Below, piece by piece: positions 8,577 through 16,878 of a stretch of DNA of 64,000 nt (position 1 is its first letter; the number at the start of each line of letters is the position of its first letter). A program made the position numbers and the translations under genes. Location: positions 1 to 64,000 of the forward strand of contig NZ_NTGE01000026.1 of assembly GCF_002291145.1 (NCBI RefSeq). Reading direction: 5' to 3'. Origin of the DNA: Streptomyces sp. SA15. Its GTDB lineage: Bacteria > Actinomycetota > Actinomycetes > Streptomycetales > Streptomycetaceae. The notes under the pieces are model-generated. The model was not told where the DNA came from, ran no database searches, and saw only the letters and a list, made by a program, of their open reading frames with translations.

Positions 8577-8761
8577 ATCTGATCTCCCCCTGCCTCGGTG
8601 GGTCGAAGTCCGCGGGCGAGCAGCCCGAGGAACTTCAACTGGAATGCGCGGTTGCACGCCGCGCATTCCCACGCGCCGTGGCCGCCTTCCAGGGCTTCGC
8701 TCGGACGGAGGTCCTCGTCACCGCAGTAGGGGCAGTAGAAGGGGGCGGCCCGCTCACTCAC
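8573..8761 (-). CDS. Small double-CxxC zinc-ribbon-like protein in the cys operon
   Basis: This 62-residue protein begins at GTG 8761, overlapping the sulfite reductase stop by 4 nt, and ends overlapping the cysH start. It has two CxxC knuckles, CPYC at about residues 10-13 and CAAC at about 33-36, followed by RAFQLKFLGLLARGL. The arrangement predicts a rubredoxin-like or zinc-ribbon fold that may bind Zn or Fe. I recall a small protein at this position in other streptomycetes, between the reductase and cysH, which suggests a conserved accessory role such as cluster or electron handling. That role is inference; no biochemical function is known to me. Confidence 0.8.
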   Translation of the reverse strand: MSERAAPFYCPYCGDEDLRPSEALEGGHGAWECAACNRAFQLKFLGLLARGLRPTEAGGDQI

Positions 8762-10455
8762 GACAACGCCTCCTCGGAAGCCCGCGCGGCCCAGGTCGCG
8801 AACCGCTCGCCGTCCTCGCGCTCGGCCTGGAACCGCTTCAGGACCCGCTCGACGTAGTCGGGCAGTTCCTCCGCCGTCACCTTCAGACCGCGCACCTTGC
8901 GGCCGAAGCCGGCCTCCAGGCCGAGCGCGCCGCCCAGGTGCACCTGGTAGCCCTCGACCTGGTTGCCGTCGTCGTCGAGGACCAGCTGGCCCTTGAGACC
9001 GATGTCCGCCACCTGGATACGCGCACAGGCGTTCGGGCAGCCGTTGAGGTTGATGGTGATCGGCTCGTCGAAGTCCGGGATACGGCGCTCCAGCTCGTCG
9101 ATCAGGGAGGCGCCGCGCGCCTTGGTCTCGACGATGGCCAGCTTGCAGTACTCGATGCCGGTGCAGGCCATCGTGCCGCGCCGGAACGGGGAGGGCTTGG
9201 CAGTCAGGTCGAGCGCCTCCAGCGCCTCGACCAGCGACTGGACCTGCGCCTCCTCGACGTCGAGCACGATCATCTTCTGCTCGACGGTGGTACGGACCCG
9301 GCCCGAGCCGTGCGCCTCGGCGAGCTCCGCGATCTTCGTGAGAGTGGCGCCGTCGACGCGGCCGACGCGGGGGGCGAAACCGACGTAGAAGCGGCCGTCC
9401 TTCTGCCGGTGCACGCCGACGTGGTCGCGCCAGCGCTCCACGGGCTGGGCCGGGGCCGGGCCGTCGACCAGCTTGCGCTTGAGGTACTCGTCCTCCAGGA
9501 CCTGCCGGAACTTCTCCGAGCCCCAGTCGGCGACCAGGAACTTCAGGCGGGCGCGGGTGCGCAGCCGCCGGTAGCCGTAGTCGCGGAAGATCGAGATGAC
9601 GCCCTCGTAGACGTCCGGGACCTCGTCCAGCGGCACCCAGGCGCCGAGCCGGACGCCGATCTTCGGGTTGGTGGACAGGCCGCCGCCGACCCACAGGTCG
9701 AAGCCGGGGCCGTGCTCGGGGTGGTTCACGCCGACGAAGGCGATGTCGTTGATCTCGTGCGCCACGTCGAGGAGCGGCGAGCCGGAGATCGCGGACTTGA
9801 ACTTGCGGGGCAGGTTCGAGAAGGCCTTGTTGCCGATGATCCGGCGCTGGATCGCCTCGATGGCCGGGGTGCCGTCGATGATCTCGTCCGCGGCGATCCC
9901 GGCGACGGGCGAGCCGAGGACGACGCGGGGCGTGTCACCGCAGGCCTCGGTGGTGGACAGGCCGACCGCCTCGAGCCGGTTCCAGATCTCGGGCACGTCC
10001 TCGATCCGGATCCAGTGGTACTGCACGTTCTGCCGGTCGGTGATGTCGGCGGTGCCGCGCGCGAACTCCTGCGAGATCTCGCCGATCACACGCAGCTGCC
10101 GCGTGGTGAGCCGGCCGCCGTCGATGCGGACCCGCAGCATGAAGTACTCGTCGTCCAGCTCCTCCGGCTCCAGGATCGCGGTCTTGCCGCCGTCGATCCC
10201 GGGCTTGCGCTGGGTGTACAGACCCCACCAGCGCATCCGGCCGCGCAGGTCGTTCGGGTCGATGGAGTCGAAGCCGCGCTTGGAGTAGATCGTCTCAATG
10301 CGTGTCCGCACATTGAGACCGTCGTCGTCCTTCTTGAACTGCTCGTTGCCGTTCAGCGGGGTGAAGTGCCCCGCGGCCCACTGGCCTTCACCGCGGTGAC
10401 GGCTCACCTTGCGGCGGGGAGTCGCGGCGGCAGGCTTCTGCGGGTTGGCGGCCAT
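8758..10455 (-). CDS. Ferredoxin-type sulfite (nitrite/sulfite) reductase
   Basis: The 565-residue siroheme/[4Fe-4S] enzyme reduces sulfite to sulfide with six electrons, most likely from ferredoxin because there is no flavoprotein partner nearby. Two repeats of the ferredoxin-like plus siroheme-binding modules are visible. The cluster and siroheme ligands are Cys431, Cys437, Cys473 and Cys477 (ACTGIEYCKLA and NGCPNACA). The TDRQNVQYHWI segment is part of the siroheme/anion pocket. ATG at 10455 (MAANPQKPAAATPRRK) has GAAGGA ten bases upstream. Operon position with cysHCDN supports sulfite over nitrite as the main substrate. Confidence 0.92.
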   Translation of the reverse strand: MAANPQKPAAATPRRKVSRHRGEGQWAAGHFTPLNGNEQFKKDDDGLNVRTRIETIYSKRGFDSIDPNDLRGRMRWWGLYTQRKPGIDGGKTAILEPEELDDEYFMLRVRIDGGRLTTRQLRVIGEISQEFARGTADITDRQNVQYHWIRIEDVPEIWNRLEAVGLSTTEACGDTPRVVLGSPVAGIAADEIIDGTPAIEAIQRRIIGNKAFSNLPRKFKSAISGSPLLDVAHEINDIAFVGVNHPEHGPGFDLWVGGGLSTNPKIGVRLGAWVPLDEVPDVYEGVISIFRDYGYRRLRTRARLKFLVADWGSEKFRQVLEDEYLKRKLVDGPAPAQPVERWRDHVGVHRQKDGRFYVGFAPRVGRVDGATLTKIAELAEAHGSGRVRTTVEQKMIVLDVEEAQVQSLVEALEALDLTAKPSPFRRGTMACTGIEYCKLAIVETKARGASLIDELERRIPDFDEPITINLNGCPNACARIQVADIGLKGQLVLDDDGNQVEGYQVHLGGALGLEAGFGRKVRGLKVTAEELPDYVERVLKRFQAEREDGERFATWAARASEEALS

Positions 10456-10584
10456 GGTTGATACGTCCTTCGGGACAGGCGGGAAAGCGGCTCTGACCTG
10501 CGCATACGGGCGCATGGGCAATAAGGGCGCGTCTTTGCGCAGGATGAGAGGGGGAGTCAGGAATTGTCGGGCAGGGCTGGGCCC

Positions 10585-10599
10585 GTGGCCGGAGGCCAC
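10585..10599 (-). promoter_or_regulatory. Hairpin just after the leader peptide stop
   Basis: GTGGCC-GGA-GGCCAC is a perfect 6-bp stem with a 3-nt loop. It lies 11 nt beyond the stop codon of the cysteine leader and about 130 nt before the reductase start. There is no U-run, so a transcriptional terminator is uncertain; a translation-dependent RNA switch or Rho-linked attenuation is possible. Confidence 0.4.
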
Positions 10600-10610
10600 T
10601 ATGGGCAGGG

Positions 10611-10694
10611 TCAGCTTGCCGGACAGATGGCGCTGGACATGCGGCCGAGGTCGACGTGCCGCCGACTCACCAAGGCAATTCCAGTTCCAGACAT
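10611..10694 (-). CDS. Leader peptide of the cysteine operon (SRRHVDLGR type, single Cys)
   Basis: ATG 10694 opens a 27-residue frame, MSGTGIALVSRRHVDLG followed by RMSSAICPAS, ending at TGA 10611. The core SRRHVDLGR is one I recognise from short putative leader peptides that streptomycetes carry before sulfur-metabolism genes. The only cysteine is four residues from the end, followed by a proline. Ribosome stalling at that Cys codon when charged tRNA-Cys is scarce is the likely sensor. The peptide is 155 nt upstream of the sulfite reductase start, with a hairpin between. The exact mechanism is inference. Confidence 0.8.
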   Translation of the reverse strand: MSGTGIALVSRRHVDLGRMSSAICPAS

Positions 10695-10716
10695 GACGGA
10701 AGCGTGTCACGGCGAT

Positions 10717-10731
10717 CTGGACACAGTCCAG
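10717..10731. promoter_or_regulatory. Palindrome upstream of the sulfur operon leader
   Basis: CTGGAC-ACA-GTCCAG is a perfect interrupted palindrome 23 bp upstream of the leader ATG. A second looser pair, GTCC...GGAC, lies at about 10737-10751. Position fits a repressor or activator site at the operon promoter. No specific regulator can be named. Confidence 0.4.
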
Positions 10732-10821
10732 CTTTGTCCGCCATGTGGACACACTGGTCCCAAGAAGTGAGACAGGGGTGTTGTCGGTCACACCCCGCGG
10801 TCGCCGCCGTATCCGCGCAGG

Positions 10822-11394
10822 TCAGGCGGGATACGCCCCAGGCCAGGGTCCCGGCGCGGTGACCTGCGGCTCCTCCTCGACCTTGGTGTCGAAGAGCTTG
10901 AAGCCACGGCGCAGATAGTTGTCCATCGCGTGCTCGCCGTCCAGGCTGCATGTATGCAGCCACACCCGCTTGGTCGGCGTCCGGCTCGGCCAGCGGTCCG
11001 CGAGGTCCCAGGCACGGGCGGCGCCGTACGACAGCAGGTGCCCGCCGATCCGCCGCCCGCGGAAGGCCGGGATCAGCCCGAAGTAGACGACCTCCACGAC
11101 CCCGTCGTCCTGCGGGTCCAGCTCCACGTACCCCGCGGGCGTCCCCCGGTCGTAGGCCACCCACGTCTCCACGCCGGGCCGGTCCAGGTGCTCCTGCCAC
11201 CGCACGTAAGTCCAGCCCAGCCGGTCGATCCAGTTGATGTCCCCGCCGACGGACGCGTACAGGAAGCGGCTGAACTCGGGCGAGGGCACCTCGGAGCGGA
11301 CGATCCGCACGTCCCCCTCCGGCGTGGCGGCCGGCAGGAGGTCGGTCGGGGCGGTCTGCTCCAGGGACCAGGTGGTCACGGGGATGTTGGCCAT
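10822..11394 (-). CDS. GNAT family N-acetyltransferase
   Basis: The 190-residue protein has the acetyl-CoA-binding pattern of GNAT enzymes: VVEVVYFGLIPAFRGRRIGGHLL, spread over two strands and the RGRRIG pyrophosphate loop, then a C-terminal NYLRRGFKLFDTK strand. It would transfer an acetyl group to an unidentified amine. ATG 11394 (MANIPVTTWSLEQTAP) was taken. It is 17 bp from the end of the secreted-protein gene on the same strand, so the two may be co-transcribed. No substrate can be read from the sequence. The TWVAYDRGTPAGYVEL stretch is typical of acetyltransferases acting on small molecules. Confidence 0.85.
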   Translation of the reverse strand: MANIPVTTWSLEQTAPTDLLPAATPEGDVRIVRSEVPSPEFSRFLYASVGGDINWIDRLGWTYVRWQEHLDRPGVETWVAYDRGTPAGYVELDPQDDGVVEVVYFGLIPAFRGRRIGGHLLSYGAARAWDLADRWPSRTPTKRVWLHTCSLDGEHAMDNYLRRGFKLFDTKVEEEPQVTAPGPWPGAYPA

Positions 11395-11411
11395 GGTGGT
11401 CAGGGAATCAT

Positions 11412-12689
11412 CTATCCCAGTGATCTGTCGATCGAGGCCAGCGGCAGCGCGAACAGCATCTGTCCCGACTGGGACCAGACCTCGCCGGTCGCCTCCCAGT
11501 AGGAGAGGGACTCGGTCCCAGCGCTCCAGCAGCGGTTCGTCTCGTCGGTGCCGCACTCGGTGGCCCGCCCGCCGTCCCCGTCCGGCCGCCACAGCGTGCC
11601 CCGCCCGTCCGGTTCGCCGGCGGCCCGGCTCACGTACCACTCGGAGTCGTACGACAGCACGCCCCCGCTGCCCGCCGCCTTCGTCTCGTACGCCTCGACG
11701 GCCCTCGCCTGCCCGGTCGCGTCCGTGGCCAGCAGTCCGGCACGGTCCGGGGCCGAGCTGAGGGAGTAGCGCCACAGGCGGGCGGCCCGGTCGCCGTCCT
11801 CGGGCGTCCGCTCGCTAGCGACCAGGCTGTCCGGTGCCGTGCTGCGGTCGAGGGCGATGCTCGCGGGGCGTACGGCGGCATCACTGCCGGCCAGCCGGTA
11901 CGAGCCGACGGCGGGCAGCACGTACCGGGAGCCGTGCGCCGACCAGCCGCCGCGCACCCGGCCGACCGCGGAGCTGTCGACGGTGGCGCGCTGGATCCGG
12001 TTCATGTCGTAGACGTACAGCACGTCGCCGTCGCCGTCGTCCGTGGTGACCAGCAGTTTGTCCTGATACCAGACCATGCCGGAGAGCTGGGAGTCGAGCG
12101 CCCGGTAGTCGCGGCCGCCGTCCACCGGCACGGCGAGGAGCACCCAGCTGTAGTCGAGGCGGTCCGGGTCGTTCGCGTCGACGAAGGCGACTCGGGCCAG
12201 GCCGCGGCCGGTCGTGTCCGTGTCCTGGGTCCAGCCGGAGAGGATCACACGGTTCTCGCCCCAGACGCCGTCGTCGTCGGCGTCCCCGGAGGTGGTGACC
12301 GCGCCGGGCCGCCAGGAGCGGGTGTCGGCCGCGTCCCAACAGTAGGCGCGCGTGGCGGCGGGCTCGACGGGCAGCGCCTCCCGCTCGGCGGTCGTGCAGC
12401 CGGACGCGTCACGCAGGGTGCGGTCGGCGCCGGCGAGGACCGCGCCGACCCCGACAGGCCTGCCCATCGAGGAGGCGAGCCGGTCCAGCGTGCGCTGCGG
12501 CACCTGGTGCTCCGTCAGCCGCAGCGCGTCGGTGTCGGCGAGGGACTTCAGTTTCCCGGGGGCGTCCACCGTGGCCTGGGAGGCGCTGATCATGGTGGCG
12601 GCGGCGGTCAGCGCGAGGGCGGTCCCGGCCAGGAAGGCGCGCAGCGCTTGGCCCCGCTTGCGCCGACGGTGTCTGCCGCGATGTCTCAT
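11412..12689 (-). CDS. Secreted hypothetical protein, probable beta-propeller-like
   Basis: The 425-residue protein has a strongly basic N-terminus (MRHRGRHRRRKRGQ), a hydrophobic segment ALRAFLAGTALALTAAATM and a likely signal-peptidase site after about residue 40. The mature part repeats short blocks ending in aromatic residues and Asp-rich turns (TSGDADDDGVWGENRVILSGW, VTTDDGDGDVLYVYD), which suggests bladed beta structure. There is no catalytic motif I recognise. The start is well supported by GGAGGTG seven bases upstream. It is a Streptomyces-type conserved secreted protein of unknown function. Confidence 0.75.
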   Translation of the reverse strand: MRHRGRHRRRKRGQALRAFLAGTALALTAAATMISASQATVDAPGKLKSLADTDALRLTEHQVPQRTLDRLASSMGRPVGVGAVLAGADRTLRDASGCTTAEREALPVEPAATRAYCWDAADTRSWRPGAVTTSGDADDDGVWGENRVILSGWTQDTDTTGRGLARVAFVDANDPDRLDYSWVLLAVPVDGGRDYRALDSQLSGMVWYQDKLLVTTDDGDGDVLYVYDMNRIQRATVDSSAVGRVRGGWSAHGSRYVLPAVGSYRLAGSDAAVRPASIALDRSTAPDSLVASERTPEDGDRAARLWRYSLSSAPDRAGLLATDATGQARAVEAYETKAAGSGGVLSYDSEWYVSRAAGEPDGRGTLWRPDGDGGRATECGTDETNRCWSAGTESLSYWEATGEVWSQSGQMLFALPLASIDRSLG

Positions 12690-13018
12690 TGCACCTCCCG
12701 AGGCGGGCCAACTGCGCCTGGTGATCCGTACGTTGACCGAGAAGCAGGTGGGGTGGCCCGTACAGGGATGCTACGGCAGTCGGGCGCCGCCGGGGACGAA
12801 GACCTTGCAATTATGCGGAAGATGCACCCCGAGATTCCTCAAATCGCCCCAATCCGCCACTCCGCCCCAGACGGAGGCACACAGTCGGAGGCACACAGCC
12901 GCCGGAGGCACACAGCCGAAGGGGCCCAGCCGGAGGGGCACAGTCCGCCCACAGACACCGTCAAGTTGCAACCCCCTGCAACCCTGGTGGACCGCCCCGC
13001 CGTGTTTGAAACTTGAGC
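12690..13018. repeat. Non-coding stretch with degenerate CGGAGGCACACAG repeats
   Basis: No convincing gene is seen in this intergenic region. Three near-identical copies of CGGAGGCACACAG occur at 12872, 12886 and 12903, decaying into related GGGGCCCAG and GGGGCACAG blocks by about 12942. The upstream part should hold the promoter of the secreted-protein gene. Confidence 0.6.
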
Positions 13019-13039
13019 GACGCCGCCGCGCGCGGCGTC
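13019..13039 (-). terminator. Hairpin downstream of the AidB-like gene
   Basis: GACGCCGC-CGCGC-GCGGCGTC is a perfect 8-bp GC stem with a 5-nt loop. It lies about 75 bp past the acyl-CoA dehydrogenase stop and is a plausible factor-independent terminator of the Streptomyces type, which often lacks a U-tract. Confidence 0.5.
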
Positions 13040-13112
13040 CGCGGCTCGAACGGGCCTCAGGCGGGGGTGGTGCCGTGTCGGCGCAGCACCACCTCCGCCG
13101 CGCGGGTGCGGG

Positions 13113-14747
13113 TCAGGCCACCGGCCGGGCCCGCTCCACCACCGAGGCCAGGTCCAGGCTGTGCGGCAGCGTCCCGAAGGCCGCGCCCCCGTCGCCGCCC
13201 AGGCGCGCGGCGCAGAACGCGTCGGCGACCTCCGGCGGGGCGTACCGCACGAGCAGCGACCCCTGGAGCACCAGCGCCAGCCGCTCGGCCAGCCGCCGGG
13301 CCCGGCCCTCGATGCCCTCAAGGTCGGCGAGTTCGGTCAGCAGGTCCTTGATCGCCCCGTCGAGACGGTGGTCGGCACCGCGTGCCTTGCCGACCTCCTG
13401 GAGATAGGCGTTCAAAGCCTGCGGTTCGCGTTGCAGCCCGCGCAGCACGTCGAGGGCCTGGACGTTGCCGGCACCCTCCCAGATCGAGTTCAGCGGCGAC
13501 TCGCGCACCAGCCGGGGCAGCCCGGACTCCTCGACGTACCCGTTGCCGCCCAGGCACTCGGCGGCCTCGACCGCCACCGGCGCACACCGCTTGGTCACCC
13601 AGTACTTGGCGGCCGGTACGGCGATCCGCAGCAGCGCCCGCTCCTGCTCGCCGTCGTCGTCGTAGGCCGCGGCGAGGCGGAGCGCGAGCGTGGTCGCCGC
13701 CTCCGATTCGAGGGCCAGATCGGCCAGTACGTTGCGCATCAGCGGCTTGTCGACCAGCTTGCCGCCGAACACCTCGCGGTAGGCGCAGTGGTGGATCGCC
13801 TGCGCGACGGCCTGCCGCATCAGCCCCGCCGAACCGAGCACACAGTCGAGCCGGGTCGCCGCCACCATCTCGATGATGGTGCGCACCCCGCGCCCCTCCT
13901 CACCGACCCGGCGGGCCCAGGTCCCGTCGAACTCGACCTCGCTGGAGGCGTTCGACCGGTTGCCCAGCTTGTCCTTGAGCCGCTGGATCATGAAGACATT
14001 ACGGGTGCCGTCCTCCAGCACGCGCGGCACCAGGAAGCAGGTCAGTCCTTCCGGAGCCTGGGCGAGGACCAGGAACCCGTCCGACATCGGCGCCGAGCAG
14101 AACCACTTGTGCCCGGTCAGCGCGTACGTCCCGTCCTCGGCGAGCGGCGTGGCGGCCGTCGTGTTGGCGCGTACGTCGCTGCCGCCCTGCTTCTCCGTCA
14201 TGCCCATCCCGAACAGCGCCCCCGCCTTGAGGTGCGCGGGCCGCAGCTCACGGTCGTACACCGTGGACGTCAGACGGGGCTCCCACTCGGCGGCGAGCCC
14301 GGGGTCGGTGCGCAGGGCGGGCACCGCCGCGTGGGTCATCGACAGGGGGCAGCAGTTGCCCGCGTCGACCTGCGTCCACACCAGGAACCCGGCCGCCCGC
14401 CGCACATGGCCGCCGGGCCGCGCCCAGGCCGCGGTCAGGCCCGCCGAGACGCCCTTGCCGAGCAGCCGGTGCCAGGCGGGATGGAAGTCGACCTCGTCGA
14501 TCCGGTGGCCGTACCGGTCGTGCGTGCGCAGTTCCGGCGGATGCTCGTTCGCCTGCGCCCCCCACTCCTGCACCTGCGCGGAGCCCGAGGTCCGGCCGAG
14601 CGCCGCGAGCTCGTCGCGCGCCCCGTCGAGCAGCTCCGGATCGAGGTGCCGCTCCACCGCCGCCGTCAGAGCACGGTCGGCGGTGAACACGTCGTACCCG
14701 ACCAGCGGCGGAGGCTGATTGGTCACGCTCTGGGTGCTGCCTGCCAT
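13113..14747 (-). CDS. AidB-like acyl-CoA dehydrogenase
   Basis: The 544-residue flavoprotein is about the size of E. coli AidB (541), longer than a normal acyl-CoA dehydrogenase. Core motifs are GMGMTEKQGGSDVRANTT (FAD-binding strand), TGHKWFCSAPMSD, RLKDKLGNRSNASSEVEF and ECLGGNGYVEESGLPRLVRE near the C-terminal half. AidB-type proteins bind FAD and DNA and are linked to alkylation-stress protection, although substrate oxidation is weak or unproven. I take ATG 14747; an in-frame start at 14786 exists. A strong hairpin separates it from the diaminopropionate cluster upstream, so it is probably an independent unit. Confidence 0.85.
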   Translation of the reverse strand: MAGSTQSVTNQPPPLVGYDVFTADRALTAAVERHLDPELLDGARDELAALGRTSGSAQVQEWGAQANEHPPELRTHDRYGHRIDEVDFHPAWHRLLGKGVSAGLTAAWARPGGHVRRAAGFLVWTQVDAGNCCPLSMTHAAVPALRTDPGLAAEWEPRLTSTVYDRELRPAHLKAGALFGMGMTEKQGGSDVRANTTAATPLAEDGTYALTGHKWFCSAPMSDGFLVLAQAPEGLTCFLVPRVLEDGTRNVFMIQRLKDKLGNRSNASSEVEFDGTWARRVGEEGRGVRTIIEMVAATRLDCVLGSAGLMRQAVAQAIHHCAYREVFGGKLVDKPLMRNVLADLALESEAATTLALRLAAAYDDDGEQERALLRIAVPAAKYWVTKRCAPVAVEAAECLGGNGYVEESGLPRLVRESPLNSIWEGAGNVQALDVLRGLQREPQALNAYLQEVGKARGADHRLDGAIKDLLTELADLEGIEGRARRLAERLALVLQGSLLVRYAPPEVADAFCAARLGGDGGAAFGTLPHSLDLASVVERARPVA

Positions 14748-14802
14748 GTGTGTGAACCTACCCAACGCGGCGGAGGTCACCACCATGACACGGCAGCCAT
14801 CC

Positions 14803-14831
14803 CTGGGGCCTGTCCGTCTGACAGGCCCCAG
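14803..14831 (-). terminator. Strong hairpin ending the diaminopropionate/NRPS operon
   Basis: CTGGGGCCTGTC-CGTCT-GACAGGCCCCAG is a perfect 12-bp stem with a 5-nt loop, starting 4 bp past the sbnA-like stop codon. It marks the 3' limit of the operon and insulates the AidB-like gene. Confidence 0.75.
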
Positions 14832-14834
14832 CCC

Positions 14835-15809
14835 TCAGGCCAGCCCCGCCAGGGCCGCCGGCGCCTCCGGTTCGGTGATGTCGGCCGGCCAGCCCTCGCG
14901 GTACACCGTGTCGAGGTAGCGCTCGCCGAGGTCCGGGGCGATCGCCACCGCCGTGAGGTGCCGTCGACGGGAGTGCCGGGCCAGCCACTGATCCGCCCCG
15001 CTGACCACGGTTCCGGTGGAGCCGCCGAACAGGAAGCCCCGCCCCGCCAGCCGGCGGCAGACGCGGATGGCGTCCGGCTCTTCGACGCGGACCACGTCGT
15101 CCACGTACGACTCGTCGAGCAGCGGCGGCGGCACGCTCGTGCCCAGGCCGGGGATCATCCGGCGGCCCGGTGCCCCGCCGAAGCTGACCGAGCCGACGCT
15201 GTCGACGGCGATCACCCGCACCCGGCGCCGCCACTGCCAGAACCAGCGGGCGCAGCCCATCAGGGTCCCGGTCGTGCCGGCCCCGACGAACAGGACGTCC
15301 AGGTCCGGGAAGCGGCGCGCGATGGCGGGCGCGGTCGTGCGGTAGTGCGCCCGCCAGTTGCCGGCGTTCGTGTACTGGTTGAGCCACACGTACCGCTCGT
15401 CGGCGGCGCACAGCGCGCTCACGTACGCCAGCCGGGCGCCCAGGAACCCCCCGTGCGCGTCCGGCTCGCCGATGACGTGGACGTGGCTGCCGAGCGCCTC
15501 CATCAGCCGGATCGTCGGCAGATTGCAGCGCGCGTCGGTCACGCACAGGAACCGGTGCCCCCGGCTCGCCGCGATCACGCTCAGCGCCACGCCCAGATTC
15601 CCGGACGAGGACTCGATCAGCACCGAGCCCGGCCGCAGCAGGCCGTCGCGCTCGGCGGCCGCCACCATCTCGGCCGCGGCCTTCAGCTTGATCGACCCGG
15701 CGAAGTTGAACCCCTCGCACTTCAGGTACAGCGGCAGCCCCAGCGCGGCCCGCAGGTCGACGTAGAGCTCCTCCTCGTTGAATTCCGCGGGTTCGGAAAT
15801 GACGGGCAC
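14835..15809 (-). CDS. sbnA: 2,3-diaminopropionate biosynthesis protein SbnA homologue
   Basis: The 324-residue PLP enzyme belongs to the cysteine-synthase fold but with SbnA features: NFAGSIKLKAA, where Lys41 is the expected Schiff-base lysine, the phosphate/amino-acid loop SSSGN (67-71), and the GAGTTGTLMG PLP-phosphate loop. SbnA joins O-phospho-L-serine and L-glutamate to give N-(1-amino-1-carboxyl-2-ethyl)-glutamic acid. The partner SbnB gene is directly upstream, which makes a diaminopropionate role much more likely than cysteine synthesis. It is the last gene of the operon, 37 bp after sbnB. Confidence 0.88.
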   Translation of the reverse strand: MPVISEPAEFNEEELYVDLRAALGLPLYLKCEGFNFAGSIKLKAAAEMVAAAERDGLLRPGSVLIESSSGNLGVALSVIAASRGHRFLCVTDARCNLPTIRLMEALGSHVHVIGEPDAHGGFLGARLAYVSALCAADERYVWLNQYTNAGNWRAHYRTTAPAIARRFPDLDVLFVGAGTTGTLMGCARWFWQWRRRVRVIAVDSVGSVSFGGAPGRRMIPGLGTSVPPPLLDESYVDDVVRVEEPDAIRVCRRLAGRGFLFGGSTGTVVSGADQWLARHSRRRHLTAVAIAPDLGERYLDTVYREGWPADITEPEAPAALAGLA

Positions 15810-15846
15810 GATGCCCCCCTTATGCGTCCTTGTGCGTCACGGCCGG

Positions 15847-16878
15847 TCAGCCGTACCGGCGCAGCTCGTGGAAGAACCCGTCCACGACGTGCAGCCCGCC
15901 TCGCCGGGCCACCTCGTCGTGGACGAACCTGCCGACCGCGAGGTCGAGCACCCCCAGCCCGAAGGGCGAGAACACCACCGTGCGGTCCGCCGGGGCGGTG
16001 ACCCGCCCGGTCAGTACGTCGTTCAGGGTGCCGTCGATGAACGCCCGGCTTCCGGTGAGCCGTTCGGCCAGGTGCGGCGAGGTCTCGGCCTTCAGACAGT
16101 GCTCGACGTCGTCGACGAAGTTGGCGGACGTGAGCAGAATCCTCGGATCGAGGTCGCGCAGCGACACGTGCAGAACCAGCGGGTGGTGCGCGAACCACGA
16201 CAGTTCGCGGACGTGCGGCGCGGCGGCGACCGTAGCGAAGACCAGCAGGTCGCAGGAGCGGATGAGGGATTCGGCCGTGGAGTGCACGGTGATACGACCC
16301 TTGGCGCCCGACCGTTCCAGATAGCCCCGGAAGCCGGCCGCGCTGTCGGCGGCCAGGTCGTACACGCCCGTCTCCTCGAACTCCCAGCCGGTGGCGGTGA
16401 GATGGGTGTGGATGTAGCGGGCGATCAGACCGGTACCGATGAAACCGACCCGCCGCGGCCGGACCCGTCCCGCGCTGAGCCGGTCGGCCGCCAGCGCCGC
16501 CGAGGACGCCGTACGGGTGGCGCTGATCACCGAACCCTCCAGACAGGCGTACGGATAGCCGGTGTCGGGGTCGTTGAGGATCAGCACCGCCGACGCCCGC
16601 GGCAGCCCCGACCGTGTGTTCTCGGGAAAGCTGGAGATCCACTTCAGGCCGTCCACCCGCAGCGGTCCGCCCAGCGACCCGGGCAGCGCGATGATCCGGG
16701 AGGACGGGCGGTCCGGGAAGCGCAGGAAATACGACGGCGGGTTCACCGAGTCACCGGCACCGTGCAGCCGGTACACGGCCTCGACGAGGTCGGCGATCTC
16801 CGACTCCCGTCCCTGAAGGGCCTGTTGCACCTGCTCGCCGGAGATCACGGCGAACGGCGGGGCTCCGACAGTGCTCAT
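15847..16878 (-). CDS. sbnB: 2,3-diaminopropionate biosynthesis protein SbnB homologue
   Basis: The 343-residue protein is an ornithine-cyclodeaminase/mu-crystallin family dehydrogenase. A Rossmann motif VGFIGTGLIARY lies at about 144-155 and the N-terminal substrate region contains LKWISSFPENT. SbnB oxidatively splits the SbnA product with NAD to release L-2,3-diaminopropionate and 2-oxoglutarate. The true start is ATG 16878 (MSTVGAPPFAVISGEQV), which overlaps the stop of the dioxygenase gene by 4 nt. Together with the sbnA-like gene this forms a complete two-enzyme route to diaminopropionate. Confidence 0.88.
   Translation of the reverse strand: MSTVGAPPFAVISGEQVQQALQGRESEIADLVEAVYRLHGAGDSVNPPSYFLRFPDRPSSRIIALPGSLGGPLRVDGLKWISSFPENTRSGLPRASAVLILNDPDTGYPYACLEGSVISATRTASSAALAADRLSAGRVRPRRVGFIGTGLIARYIHTHLTATGWEFEETGVYDLAADSAAGFRGYLERSGAKGRITVHSTAESLIRSCDLLVFATVAAAPHVRELSWFAHHPLVLHVSLRDLDPRILLTSANFVDDVEHCLKAETSPHLAERLTGSRAFIDGTLNDVLTGRVTAPADRTVVFSPFGLGVLDLAVGRFVHDEVARRGGLHVVDGFFHELRRYG

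Noticed and set aside
12872..12942. CRISPR-like or protein-coding repeats
   Set aside because: The units are short, degenerate and without spacers, and the open frame through them has no start signal or codon bias.
13161..16001. A 946-codon open frame on the plus strand
   Set aside because: It runs opposite to the AidB-like and SbnA genes, crosses the strong terminator at 14803, and has no domain-like sequence.
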